Shown here one piece after another: positions 43,431 through 55,090 of a stretch of 64,000 nt of DNA (position 1 is the stretch's first letter; the number at the start of each line of letters is the position of its first letter). Under the pieces are notes generated by a model that saw nothing but the letters and a program-made list of their open reading frames with translations, had not been told where the DNA came from and did not search any database. The translations under genes and the position numbers were made by a program. This DNA is from Lineus longissimus (taxonomy: Eukaryota > Nemertea > Pilidiophora > Heteronemertea > Lineidae): positions 7,278,756 to 7,342,755 of the forward strand of contig NC_088318.1 of assembly GCF_910592395.1 (NCBI RefSeq), read 5' to 3'.

Positions 43431-44019
43431 TACCCGTGGTATGGCTTAAGCCACAACCACATTAACAATTTTTCTTCAGCAAGATATGATAACACCAGAT
43501 GTCGGGTGGAGCTACTTGGAGAACTAAACTTGCTGTGTCGTCCAGACTAAACATGAATTCTCCACAACACTTCCTAAAGATTCAGTGGGAAAGAGAGTCC
43601 AGATCAAAATTACTCGTTTACTGGCCTCTCTTTAGCAAGGAGGGCGCTAAAGGCTGGGTTACAGCATGTGCCTGTTTTATACACCAAACCTAAAATGCAA
43701 ACGCCATAAAAATTTCCAACTTGTACAAAAATACGCCCCAAATTATTTTACAATATAGACCTAGGTCAAGTTTTTACATTACAACCCACCCAGAATGTAA
43801 AAATGCTTGTTTTCCCCTCAATGATGTTGAAAACACTGGTCAGAAAGTGGATGGTGCTGCACCTGGAGTGACAACATGTTGCTTGAAAATAGAACAGGCA
43901 GCTCAGACAACAACACTGGTGGAAAGTATCAAATTACTTGAATAAGAAAAGTTGTTGAGTTGACCAAAAACAGGTGTAAAACTCGCCGGACAACATGGAC
44001 AACTCGCCATTGACACTTT

Positions 44020-44181
44020 GCAAATTGACTGTTCTTCACTGGTCTGTCACTTTGTTCGCTGATGACGTCATCAACACATTTTGGTTCCCGAAGTCTCCAA
44101 CAGATGGCAGGGCGAAAGTTGCAAATTGACTGCTCTTCACTGGTCTGTCACTTTGTTCGCTACTGATGACGTCATCAACAC
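44020..44181. repeat. Short direct repeat of about 58-61 bases
   Basis: GCAAATTGACTGTTCTTCAC at 44020 recurs at 44121 with near identity over the next 58 bases, including a TGATGACGTCATCA palindrome. The second copy has a 3-base insertion. Confidence 0.8.
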
Positions 44182-45605
44182 GAAACGGTCAACTTCGGCA
44201 ATGTCCGGCAATTTCCGTGAGTTTTAGATCAGACAAAATTCCTGAATAAAATCGCTAAAAAGTCCACATTCCCGGCAAATGTTTAGACTGAGAATCGATC
44301 ATTTTGTGAACGGAAAGGTAGTGAAAGGTTAGGTGAAGTTTCAAAGAGACAGTGCGCACGGTTGCCGTGATTTCCTTGGAAGTCTATAGATTTAGTAGTG
44401 GAGAAACTCGGTGATAAATCAATCCCAATTTTCGCATTTTTGGTCACTTAGCATTTGACTGCATTGTTTGGGCAATTCTTCCCCAAATGGTCATGTGCGC
44501 GACCTATTAAAACCAGGGTCCCTGGCCCCGTAGCCCCTTTCGACCCTAACAGCTCCCCATTCCAACCTGTCCTCTGTGGGTGGAGTTCCAGGGTGAAGCT
44601 AAAGGTCTGTCACTCTCCACATTTGTCGTCGTTTTTGCCTTTTTCCCCTGATCGGATTCGAAAGCTTTTCGGCCTTTCGTGGACCTTTGCCCCAAGACTA
44701 TATTGTCACAAGCGTTTTTATATTCCAGTTTCCTCCCGAATCAGTTTAGTCATTAGGCCATGATTTTTCAACTCAAGAATTTTTGCTTCTTGTCCATTAC
44801 CAAAAGCTCATACTTTTAACTGTTGATAGCTCCTTCGCCATTGTCGCCTACTGGATTAGTTTCCTCTAGGCTGAACATGAGCCCAGCTACATGTTTGAAA
44901 CACAAACCTGACCTCCTTTGTCATAAATCATGAACCTTTACCTTTCCTCCAAACCTTAAAGCTGAACTGCATGAACAAAAACAGAAGCGTCCATGTTTAA
45001 AAAAAGACCACCGCCCCCAGCGCAATGGTCGAGAGAAATGCAAACGCCCGAAACACGCTTGAGAAGTCTGCCAGAAACATGATAGTCTACGGCGAAACAG
45101 TGGCGCGCCGTCAGTCTGACAGCAGGACACAGGAAGTGCTGGATCATGAGTGTGGGTACACATACAATTACACGTAGGCCATGTCCAACCATGTTGACGG
45201 AATGCAATGTACATCCATGTTCGTGTGTGTGCACTGATGAGAACCTGAAAGAAAAAAATGCAAGTTAGAATTATGGAAAATAAATGAAAAAATCCCTCCC
45301 CCATCAACAAATAAACCTACCCCGCTATTTGCGAGGAGGACGTACTAGATTAAATGCTATACGCTGGCTCCCACACCCCGTACGTGAAAAAAAATCGATA
45401 CTAAACCTAATACAATACAAGCACGTGGACAATCTAATGACGCTCACAGACACGTTTTTCGGATAGTCTATCCGCAAGCAGCTCATTATGCGTTTGTAAA
45501 AAATAAATTAAAAAAAGGGTATTTTTCAGTCTTGCATGTAACCAGTGAGTCCTCGTTCACACAGCGTTTTCGCTTAGGTTTTCTTCATTCATACAATAGG
45601 GCCAT
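44182..45605. other. Non-coding stretch
   Basis: No recognisable gene. Short frames at 44455-44763 and 44921-45310 show no family features. Confidence 0.4.
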
Positions 45606-45974
45606 TAGGTCTGTCTCATGATAGAACGTTAGGAACAGACGGGATCCTAAGAAGTACCTAATTCAACGTACCATGCTTGTTAACTTTGATGCTATTGGTT
45701 ACACGAGCATTACCACCAGGGCTACGCTGCTGTGATGAATACATATGTAAGGTCCTTCTTCTGATTGGTGGTCACCAAAGCACATTAGGAACGCCTCCGA
45801 ATGCAATTATCCAGTGCAAAGATCATTGTTACATGGCCGGCCTCCATTCAGAACTTGGAACGCAAACGTACTCCACATGACATGTGAAGGCCTATTAGAT
45901 TAATCCTACTACGCGTCCATGGACGTTGATTTTGGTTCCCGTCCGTCCCTAACGTTCTGTTATGAGACAGGCTA
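45606..45974. mobile_element. Internally deleted MITE of the 47611 element family (369 bp)
   Basis: The left part matches 47611-47800 and the right part matches 49308-49488, joined near 45800. This is the left and right ends of the longer element without its middle. Ends are TAGGTCTGTCTCAT and ATGAGACAGGCTA. It is followed by a short GGCTA tandem run (45970-45993). Confidence 0.8.
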
Positions 45975-46177
45975 GGCTAGGCTAGGCTAGGCCATGTAAC
46001 AATGATCTTTGCACTGGATAATTGCATTCAATGGCAATAGACCGTCCATATGGGAAGGTTCATGTAATTTTCCCTTATTATGCGTCTAGCCTAGCTTATC
46101 CCTGTGGTGACATGATTAGACACGCATTGAAAATAGTCAATAAAATATCATTCCTTTGTCCGAAATTGAATTGATTA

Positions 46178-46918
46178 TTGATAACATTTAATTGCCATGG
46201 TTTGTGTTGGCCAGCAGTCGCTTGGCCTCACGCTACTTTCATCATGGAGAGAATTAGGATGTTTTTGTTCGCTGCTCCGCCGCCCATACCACCGCCACCA
46301 GTTTTGCTTACACCAGCATTTCATAATTTAGAAGTGCGTCCGCCTCCGTTGCCTCCAAGACTTGATGAAGTTCTCACCAATCAACCAAATGGTCTATACG
46401 GTGGTAACGACGTCTTTACCAGGATTAGAAACCACCAGATGGACTTCTGGTATCTATCAGGTGAGACAATGGCCTCTTTCCAGCACTTCGTAGAGGACAT
46501 TACGCCCCTTCTGGAAAACAGGCCAGGACGGTACCGAGATCATTTGCTGTCGGTGGAGAACCGTTTACTACTTTTTTTCTATTGGATCAAGAAATATCCG
46601 GACATTGTTGCGATGAGTGCAATGTTTGATATCAGCAAGCAATCTGTTTGCAGGGAACTTTATTTTATGACAGATGTTTTGTGGACTTATTTTCAAGACG
46701 GTATAACATGGCCGACCGATGAAGAGTGGGAACAACTGCGGGGCAACTGGGATACTATTCCAGATGCTGTTGGGGCGATAGATGGAACGGTACACGCAAT
46801 CGAGATCCCAGAGACTGAGGATCCCCACCTGTTCTACAGTGGCCATGTCCACAAATATTGTATCAGCACTCAGGTCATTATCGACAATTGTGGAATGAGT
46901 TGTGCTCCCCTTGAATAA
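46178..46918 (+). CDS. DDE_4-type transposase, C-terminally truncated
   Basis: This 246-residue ORF has a Pro-rich start (residues 33-58) and then a helical domain with LLSVENRLLLFFYWIKKYPD, as in Harbinger-like and related transposases. The catalytic core begins with IPDAVGAIDGT (first Asp) and FYSGHVHKYCISTQVIIDN. The protein stops soon after, before the expected second Asp and the Glu, so it cannot be catalytically complete. The inverted copy at 48415-49167 ends at the same residue, so the truncation came before the duplication. A divergent small ORF lies next to it at 46952-47278. The exact superfamily (PIF/Harbinger or a relative) is uncertain. Confidence 0.7.
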   Translation: MITFNCHGLCWPAVAWPHATFIMERIRMFLFAAPPPIPPPPVLLTPAFHNLEVRPPPLPPRLDEVLTNQPNGLYGGNDVFTRIRNHQMDFWYLSGETMASFQHFVEDITPLLENRPGRYRDHLLSVENRLLLFFYWIKKYPDIVAMSAMFDISKQSVCRELYFMTDVLWTYFQDGITWPTDEEWEQLRGNWDTIPDAVGAIDGTVHAIEIPETEDPHLFYSGHVHKYCISTQVIIDNCGMSCAPLE

Positions 46919-46951
46919 TCGGTATATGGAAGTGGCCCCTTTGTTACTGTG

Positions 46952-47278
46952 CTACTGTTGTGTGGGGTGCGGGTGCGTTTGTGGAGGGGGGGTATACGAT
47001 ACATGTATTAACTCAGCAATTTCTCTTGCAATAACTTCTCTTATCCTTCGTCGGAGTTGTTTTGCGGTTCGCCTAGCGTATAATGCCCTTGTGCGTTCCG
47101 GCAAACGGTTGACATTTTGCCGGATGTGGCCTAGAATGCGAACATAATTATTTCTATGTCGCTGGTACCCTTCCCGGAGAAGGGCCATCTCCTCCATGCC
47201 AACAAGCACTCTATCACACATGACTGTTCGTTCACTTCGACAACACTGTACTAAAAACCGCGCTAAAACTAGACCCAT
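46952..47278 (-). CDS. Small Arg-rich ORF of the DDE_4 element
   Basis: The 108-residue frame is basic and helical, with LPERTRALYARRTAKQLRRR, and ends in a His and Pro-rich stretch read from a G-rich run. The same ORF is found in the inverted copy at 48045-48302. Position and basic nature resemble the accessory DNA-binding protein of two-gene DNA transposons, but I see no clear Myb or SANT domain. Confidence 0.45.
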   Translation of the reverse strand: MGLVLARFLVQCCRSERTVMCDRVLVGMEEMALLREGYQRHRNNYVRILGHIRQNVNRLPERTRALYARRTAKQLRRRIREVIAREIAELIHVSYTPPPQTHPHPTQQ

Positions 47279-48044
47279 ATCATAGTCATAACTTGTTACT
47301 GTTACTCAGCCACAGTCCAACAATCGACCGGTTTCTTTTGCATAGTAACTGCTTAGATAATAAAAAGACACTCAATTTGGTTAATACGAGCCAACCAGGC
47401 TTTTATCAATAATTGACCGCTTGTCTATAACAAGGCCTATTCGGTAACATCGGTAACATCGATTTCCCTTCATTGACAGTTAACCAACGCACGGTGTCAA
47501 AAAGCTATTGTATGTATAGGTGGGCGTTCCTAATGTGCTTTGGTGACCACCAATCAGAAGAAGGACCTTATATATGTATTCATCACAGCAGCGTAGCCCT
47601 GGCGTAGCCCTAGGTCTGTCTCATGATAGAACGTTAGGGACAGACGGGAACCTAAGAAGTACCTAATTCAACGTACCATGCTTGTTAACTTTGATGCTAT
47701 TGGTTACACGAGCATTACCACCAGGGCTGCGCTGCTGTGATGAATACATATGTAAGGTCCTTCTTCTGATTGGTGGTCACCAAAGCACACTAGGAACGCC
47801 CACCTATACATACAATAGCTTTTTGACAACCAGCGTTGGTTAACTGTCAATGAAGGGAAATCGATGTTACCGATGTTACCGAATAGGCCTTGTTATAGAC
47901 AAGCGATAAATTATTGATAAAAGCCTGGTTGGCTCGTATTAACCAAATTGAGTGCCTTTTTATTATCTAAGCAGTTACTATGCAAAAGAAACCGGTCCAT
48001 TGTTGGACAGTGGCTGAGTAACAGTAACAAGTTATGACTATGAT

Positions 48045-48302
48045 ATGGGTCTAGTTTTAGCGCGATTTTTAGTACAGTGTTGTCGAAGTGAACGAACAGT
48101 CATGTGTGATAGAGTGCTTGTTCGCATGGAGGAGATGGCCCTTCTCCGGGAAGGGTACCAGCGACATAGAAATAATTATGTTCGCATTCTAGGCCACATC
48201 CGGCAAAATGTCAACCGTTTGCCGGAACGCACAAGGGCATTATACGCTAGGCGAACCGCAAAACAACTCCGACGAAGGATAAGAGAAGTTATTGCAAGAT
48301 AA
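48045..48302 (+). CDS. Small Arg-rich ORF, second copy
   Basis: Nearly identical to the minus-strand ORF at 46952-47278, with a Gly to Arg change and an earlier stop (85 residues). A C-rich run follows directly. Function unknown. Confidence 0.45.
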   Translation: MGLVLARFLVQCCRSERTVMCDRVLVRMEEMALLREGYQRHRNNYVRILGHIRQNVNRLPERTRALYARRTAKQLRRRIREVIAR

Positions 48303-48414
48303 ATTGCTGAGTTAGTACATGTATCGTATACCCCCCCCCCCCCCCCCTCCACAAATGCACCCGCACCCCACACAACAGTAGCACAGTAACAAAGGGGCCA
48401 CTTCCATATACCGA

Positions 48415-49167
48415 TTATTCAAGGGGAGCACAACTCATTCCACAATTGTCGATAATGACCTGAGTGCTGATACAATATTTGTGGACATGGCCACTGTAGA
48501 ACAGGTGGGGATCCTCAGTCTCTGGGATCTCGATTGCGTGTACCGTTCCATCTATCGCCCCAACAGCATCTGGAAGAGTATCCCAGTTGCCCCGCAGTTG
48601 TTCCCACTCTTCATCGGTCGGCCATGTTATACCGTCTTGAAAATAAGTCCACAAAACATCTGTCATAAAATAAAGTTCCCTGCAAACAGATTGCTTGCTG
48701 GTATCAAACATTGCACTCATCGCAGCAATGTCCGGATATTTCTTGATCCAATAGAAAAAAAGTAGTGAACGGTTCTCCACCGACAGCAAATGATCTCGGT
48801 ACCGTCCTGGCCTGTTTTCCAGAAGGGGAGTAATGTCCTCTACGAGGTGCTGGAAAGAGGCCACTGTCTCACCTGATAGACACCAAAAGTCCATCTGGTG
48901 GTTTATAAATCTGGTAAAGACGTCGTTACCACCGTATGGACCATTTGGTTATTTGGTGAGAACTTCATCAAGTCTTTGAGGCAACGGAGGCGGACGCACT
49001 TCTAAATTATGAAATGCTGGTGTAAGCAAAACTGGTGGCGGTGGTATGGGCGGTGGTATGGGCGGCGGAGCAGCGAACAAAATCATCCTAATTCTCTCCA
49101 TGATGAAAGTAGCGTGAGGCCAAGCGACTGCTGGCCAACACAAACCATGGCAATTAAATGTTATCAA
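48415..49167 (-). pseudogene. DDE_4-type transposase, second copy with an in-frame TAA
   Basis: This is the inverted counterpart of 46178-46918. The frame from the ATG at 49167 meets TAA at 48949-48951 and continues in the same frame to 48415. The other copy has Asn-Gln at that point. The Pro-rich start has one extra PPIP-type unit. It ends at the same residue as the other copy, so it also lacks the later catalytic residues. Confidence 0.75.
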
Positions 49168-49745
49168 TAATCAATTCAATTTCGGACAAAGGAATGATAT
49201 TTTATTGACCATTTTCAATGCGTGTCTAATCATGTCACCACAGGGATAAAGCTAGATGCATGATAAAGGAAAATTACATGAACCTTCCCATATGGGCGGT
49301 CTATTGCCATTGAATGCAATTATCCAGTGCAAAGATCATTGTTACATGGCCGGCCTCCATTCAGAACTTGGAACGCAAACGTGCTCCACGTGACATGTGA
49401 AGGCCTATTAGATTAATCCTACTACGCGTCCATGGACGTTGATTTTGGTTCCCGTCCGTCCCTAACGTTCTATAATGAGACAGACCTAGTAAGACGGCCG
49501 GCGAAAAAACCACGTTCGGATCGGATCCGGATGCGATCCGATCGAATCACATTCAGGGCCCGGTTGTTCAAAAGAAGTTAAATTTCATTGATGTTAAGTT
49601 AAACGTTAAATTCCTAACCTTGGCGTTAGCTAACTTGGCGTTAAATTTGGGTTGTTCAAAACAACGTTAGGGTAAACTAACGCTAATGTTAGCAGATATT
49701 GCATCTTGGTTCACTGATGTTAGTTGCCATGGTAGGTATAGGTAA

Positions 49746-49968
49746 TTACCCACAATTCATTGGGATCACTGCAAATCCAAGATCATCATCATCATCACTA
49801 TCATCACTGTCATCTGGTGGATCCCTCTCTCTCTCCTAAAAATTGCAATATTATGCAAGACTGTGCATGCTGATATTATTTTGATCACCCGTTCTGGTCG
49901 CATTCGGACTTCGCCATGTAAAACGTGAAATCTTCTTTTGAAAATTCCAAATGCATGTTCAATGCGCA
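49746..49968 (-). pseudogene. Harbinger transposase, 3' end of exon 2
   Basis: Reads [16 protein letters not shown], which carries the catalytic Glu, then a HARBI1-type [11 protein letters not shown] frameshift in a GAGA run near 49830 is needed to reach an acidic Asp-rich tail and the stop at 49746. The other half of the exon lies at 57773-57988. Confidence 0.8.
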
Positions 49969-49973
49969 CTCGT

Positions 49974-50827
49974 TATTGGGGCAGCTCAAAAAACAACACA
50001 AACGTAGAAATTCCCTTGATTATAAAGATTTACTGAAAATACAAATAAAGACAAGTAAATACAAGTACAGCATCAACATGTGAAATAATAGTCAACAAGT
50101 ACAGAAAATAAACACTAGAAAGACCAAAGACCGGCGAAAAGAAAAAGACCTAACGTCTCCTATACGTTTTTACAATAAATTCCCCCACCACATCCAAAGT
50201 ACATTATTGTTTGTAAACAAACCAGGTGGCAAAAAGCCAGAGCTGGGAATTCCCAAAAATTTGCATGATAATGAGGGAAATCCCAAGGAAAACCCCCATG
50301 TAAATTAACATATAAAGGGACCACATGCTCTGCAGGGCTGCCTGAGAACATGGGCACTGGAAAGGGGGTTTAGGGCTGCACAGAGAGGCACAAGAATCCT
50401 TCCTGCAGACCGTTTATACATAAATCATATTAAAAGAAGGGTTCTATACATATTATTTAAGCTTACCAAACGATTTGTGTGCTAATAAGGGGAGCTACCC
50501 CAAGGAAAATCATAACATGAAACTGGTAAAACTAGAAATGAATGAGTTAGAAGAAAGCAAAATGGTGGAGATCTAAAAAGGAGGCTAAAAATAAAGTCCG
50601 TACAAAATAGCATAAATGACAACAACTCTCTGGATAACAACCTAGGAACTAGAACACTGGCATTAAAGAACCTTGCAAGTGTTATAGAAGTTAAACAAAT
50701 TGAAGTACAAAACAAACTTTCTAAGTGACACTTCACTATTAACGGCAAATTACACCGGTTCCTCAAAGTCCACACAATGTCAACACACGTGTCATAATCC
50801 AAGAGTTTTGAGAAATGTTTTACAACA
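49974..50827 (-). repeat. 3' LTR of the second BEL/Pao element
   Basis: About 854 bases if the TGTTGT start at 50827 is correct. The part from 49974 to about 50591 matches 57041-57657. The part from 50592 to 50827 has no match in the other LTR. Confidence 0.6.
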
Positions 50828-50885
50828 CTAAGGGTCCTTGACAATCTAACTGCCATCACGAAGAGTGCCTATCACATAGCACAAC

Positions 50886-51158
50886 TTAGTCCATTTCCAA
50901 GAGTATGATAAGCTTCGAGATCGAACGAATCAAGACGTTAGTCTGAGTCTTGACCTTAACACTGCGCACATATCCTTGTCTATCCGGCATTGTCTCCATC
51001 ACCCGGCCAAGTGGCCATGAATTACGTGGGAGTCTATCATCCACTAACAAAACAATGTCCCTAACTTTTAGGTTGCGGCGCGCAGATGTCCACTTTTGCC
51101 TTTCCTGCAGCAGGGTCAGATACTCTCTTGACCACCTTCTCCAGAACAGGTCCGACAT
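50886..51158 (-). pseudogene. BEL/Pao integrase C-terminal part
   Basis: 90 codons with MSDLFWRRWSREYLTLLQER and NLKVRDIVLLVDD, the C-terminal DNA-binding part of BEL/Pao integrases. It is shifted by one frame from the integrase core at 51116-51925; the break is near 51150. It ends at TAA at 50886, just before the 3' LTR. Confidence 0.85.
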
Positions 51159-51925
51159 GTACTGTACCTGTCTCCACCTACGTCGACCGTAGTTATCATC
51201 GCACTAAACAGTCCTGGAGGAAGCCTCGGTTTAACCTTCATGGTTAACAGCATATTAGGCGTCATTGCCTCAAGATCATTGCATTGGTCCGAAATCCTAG
51301 TGATAGGCCTATCATTGACGATAGCCTCAACTTCACACATCAGATTCCTCAGACTTTCCTCATTCACCACGCGCTGTTCATTAAGAACACTGTTCAAACA
51401 CTTCCTAACAGTACGAATCTGTCTCTCAAATACTCCACCGTGATGAGATCCCAGTGGAGGGTTAAAGACCCACACAATATTCTGTTGGAGCAAAAACTCA
51501 TGAATTTGGGCTTTGTTCCAAGCTTTGATTGCACCTCTCAGTTCACGTTCACCACTCGTCAAATTTGTCCCATTGTCAGAACGCATCCGCTTCACCTGAC
51601 CTCTACGAGCGATAAACCTGCGCATTGCATTGATATACGAGTCGGTATCCAAAGAATCCGCCCTGATGGTCATGCAAGTAAAAAGCACACCATATCGCTT
51701 CACAATGGCACGACCCCTTTTAACTTCGAAGGGTCCGAACAAATCACATCCAACTGATGTGAACGGCGGTTCATCAACGGTAAGTCTTTCTTGTGGCAAG
51801 TCGCTCATTTGATGCTCTCCAACTTTCGCTTCACGTTTCCTGCATTCAACACACTTGGCGAGGATCTTACGAATTGCAGACTGGGCATGGATCAACCAGT
51901 ACTTTTCATTGAGTTTAGAGAGCAT
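51116..51925 (-). pseudogene. BEL/Pao integrase core
   Basis: After an in-frame TGA at 51932, the frame carries the Cys pair of the HHCC domain (CVECRKRE). The DDE core follows, with Asp in GCDLFGPF, Asp in MRSDNGTN and Glu in GGVFERQIRTVRK. The His residues of HHCC lie before the TGA. Same frame as the upstream pol fragments. Inactive because of the stop before it and the frameshift after it. Confidence 0.88.
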
Positions 51926-51931
51926 GTGGTA

Positions 51932-53317
51932 TCATTTCTCATGCATAGCCTCTGCGTGAATCTGGCGCAAAATGAGCCAACTGACATGACTGTTCTTTGG
52001 AAGAATAACAGGGCGTTTTCTCTCCACAGGCAAAGCAGACCTACTCAAGCGACCTCCAACGTGTAGTAATCCGTTATCCAAAACCGGGTCTAGTTTTCGT
52101 GACGAACTAGACTGCTTAACACAAGCTCTCCCACTCGCAAGTGACTTCATTTCCTCAGCGAATGCTGCCTGCTGAGAAAACCTGAGTATAGCACACTCAG
52201 AGTCCTTTAGATCCTGAACAGTGAGGGGTCTCAAGTAGTTGATTGGTTTACACCGATGACCATCATTCCTGCTCCTGACTCTGTGCGCCAGCATCTCCTT
52301 GACTCTGAGGATCCAAGCTACGGCTCGTTTCAATGTGTACCATGAGGAGTGGAAGCTGATTAACTTGTCAACACTGTCGCTCGGTGGGGTTGCTGACTGA
52401 ACATTACTGGCAGCAACAACACTCCTCTTCACCTCGTGGTCCTCCTTACTCAAGGTGGACGACAACCGGGGTGCAAGAGGCCATGACTCCGGCGACTCCC
52501 AGAGAAAGTCAGGACCGTTTAACCAGCGCCTGTTCTGTAGGAAAGCATCGGCACCTTGACCTCTCGAAGCCTCATGTGCAGGATTCAGAGCTGAACTGAT
52601 GTATCTCCACTGCTTCACATCTGATCCCTCATGAATGACTTGGAGCCTGTTTGCGACGAAGGTATGGAATCCTGACGTTTCATTTCTGATGTACTTGATA
52701 ACCGACATGCTATCAGTCCAGAAGTGAGATTTCTGGAGCGGAATCTCAAACTCTTTCCTAAGCATGGTGTCAATCTTGACGGCAACTGTGGCAGCAGTGA
52801 GCTCTAATCTCACTATTGTAACTTGCTTGAGTGGTGTGACACGGGACTTTGCTTGTACGAGACCACAGTGAACATGTCCCTCGGTGTTGATCAGACGAAG
52901 ATACGTAGCGACACCATAACCTGACTCCGAAGCATCGCTGAAGTGATGGCATTCAGCCGATGCAAGTTCACCAAAACCTTCAGGTTTTACACAGCGCCTG
53001 ATGCTGAAGTCGGCCAGCTTGGTAACGTCCTCCAACCAAGCACTCCACTGGCCGAGGTGCGGCTCCGGAATGTCTCCATCCCAACTGAGCTTTAGTCGAC
53101 ATAGTTCCTGCAGCAGGCACTTGGCTTTCAAAATGACTGGAGAAAGGAACCCCAGGGGATCGTAAATCGAGTAGACGGTGGAAAGGATCCCACGACGAGT
53201 AGGCGGTCTATTCCTCGGCTCAATTTTGAAATTGAAAGTGTCACTTTGAACGCACCATTGCACTCCTAGTGCACGCTCCATCGGTAGGCTGCTCTTCTGC
53301 AGGTCTAAGTCCTTCAC
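51932..53317 (-). pseudogene. BEL/Pao RT thumb and RNase H region
   Basis: Reads the region after the RT active site, then RNase H with HHFSDASESG, RLELTAA, FWTDSMSV and NPAHEASRG. The last motif has His where NPAD is usual, which would remove a catalytic Asp. The fragment is bounded by in-frame TGA codons at 53327 and 51932 and is in the same frame as its neighbours, so these are nonsense mutations in one long ORF. Confidence 0.88.
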
Positions 53318-53326
53318 CTCCTTGGC

Positions 53327-55084
53327 TCAGTACTCCACAGGAATTGAAGCCATGACCTCCCGATTATTTGAAATGTATGCAGTCAGGTTGAAACCTCCTT
53401 TCCAGCAGAGCTTGTGCAAATCCTCTGCTAATGTTATGGCCTCAGCTGTAGGAACCTTGCTCTTCAAGCAATCGTCGACATAGAAGTTTCGCTCTACGAC
53501 TTTGGCAGCCTCAGGAAATTCGCCTCTATTGTCCTCAGCAGTTCTTCTCAATGCGTAGTTTGCACAGCTTGGCGAGGAAGCTGCGCCAAATATATGAACC
53601 ATCATCTGATGTTCAACCATTGATTTTCTCGGATCACCATATTCCCACCATAAAAACCGTAAGTAGTTGGCATCCTCATCAGGTACTCGTACTCTATAAA
53701 ACATCGATTCTATGTCGGCCATCATAGCAATCTCCTCCTCTCGAAATCTGAGTAAAGTCTCTGGCAGTGAGTTGGTGAGATTAGGACCTTGCAACAGGTG
53801 ATCGTTCAAGGATGTGCCACCGTATCGCGCTGAACAGTTAAATACTACTCTTAGTTTCTGCTTCTTGGGGTGAAAAACTCCATGGTGTGGCAGGTACCAC
53901 ACTTTGCCAGTTGGGGGTTGATAGGGTGCAACCCTGGCGTAATCATTGCTCAAAATCTTGTCCATGAATGTCTTATACTTGTCATGGAAGTCACTGTCCT
54001 TTCTGAACTTTCGTTTCAAAGATTCCATACGCTGTACGGCCTGAGGACGATTATTGGGCAACCTGGTGTTCATGTCCTTGAATGGGAGACCGATGATATA
54101 GTGACTATCAACGAATGTGATAGATTGAGACACACGTTCTAGAAACAGCTTATCATTCTGAGACGGCTCAATCTCGTCATCTATGACGCGTTCACTGAAG
54201 TCACGGTCGACATGATCACGGATTTGATCCTCCAAATTTGCGATGGTTCTCACTTCGGTTCTGTTAACAACAGCTGACCCACATGCTTCTTCTCTGTCAT
54301 CAGATGCTGCCAGAGGGCCATTGATTACCCAACCAAAAGCTGTCCTCACAGCGAGTGGACCGTTATCCTGACTAGGAACAACCTCCAGGGGCTGCAGCAT
54401 CATGGGAACGTTAACACCAATCAAGAGTTCTACATCACTGTCTATGGTATGCAATGGAATGTCTTTCAAATAAGACCATTTCTGAATGTCCTCTGAGGTG
54501 ACAACAGCATCGCTGTCAACTGGTAGCTTCAACTGCGTAAAGACCGGCGGCAGCACCGTCACAATGTTTTCATTGAAGCTAACGACCTCCAAATCTGAGA
54601 TTACGTAACTGTTCTGAAGCATTTCATGCCCCATCGTTTGAATATTTATCTTCGTCTTCCTCCCCTTGACACCCAAGGATTTCATGAGTTCCACTGTACA
54701 GAAGCTTGCAGTGCTTCCTGAGTCCAGAAGCGCACATGTCTCTACACACTTGTTACCACCCCTCATCCTAACTTTGACTGGAACAATAGCCATGGCTGAA
54801 CGACGGCTGTCTCCGGCCCCCATATCTCGACTTGATGCTGTGGCTAACGTGACACTAGAGCTACTGACAGGATTAGATCGAGGCTCCAAGTGTAACACAG
54901 ATGGGTGGGGTCTGTTGCAATGCAAGCAAGTAAGTTTCTGGTTACAACTGTCTCTCTGATGTCCCAGCTCAAGACATCCATAGCAAAGCCCTTTCGATCT
55001 TAGGAAAGCATAGCGATCCTTCAAGCTAAGTTTTACCATCTCACAACATCCATCCATGGCATGCTTAGTACCATTGCAAAACAT
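53327..55084 (-). pseudogene. BEL/Pao gag zinc knuckles, protease and reverse transcriptase
   Basis: 585 codons after an in-frame TGA at 55091. The zinc region CYGCLELGHQRDSC is at about 34-47. An A17-type protease with ALLDSGSTASF follows near 117. RT has RVVFNCSARYGGTSLNDHLL and YVDD in the active site near 550. The frame ends at TGA 53327-53329, where related elements have a sense codon. Confidence 0.9.
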
Positions 55085-55090
55085 ACACGG

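Larger units (their letters stand above)
45990..47605 (+). mobile_element. Truncated inverted copy of the 47611 element (left arm of the palindrome)
   Basis: This segment is the near-identical reverse complement of about 47720-49352. It carries the same two ORFs in opposite orientation and lacks both outermost ends. With its partner it forms a palindrome with arms of about 1.6 kb centred near 47660. Confidence 0.85.
47611..49488. mobile_element. DNA transposon with DDE_4 transposase remnant (1878 bp)
   Basis: TIRs TAGGTCTGTCTCAT at 47611 and the complement ending CAGACCTA at 49488, with similarity continuing about 40 bases inward (CGTTAGGGACAGACGGG). It carries two ORFs, one per strand. No target duplication is evident, partly because the left side abuts another copy. 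It is the most complete copy of the family in the window. Confidence 0.8.

Noticed and set aside
44921-45310. Minus-strand 129-residue ORF as a gene
   Set aside because: No family features, low-complexity Cys and Phe content, and no supporting context.
50482-50859. 125-residue ORF in the second BEL/Pao element
   Set aside because: It lies in the 3' LTR and the frame is not coding-like.
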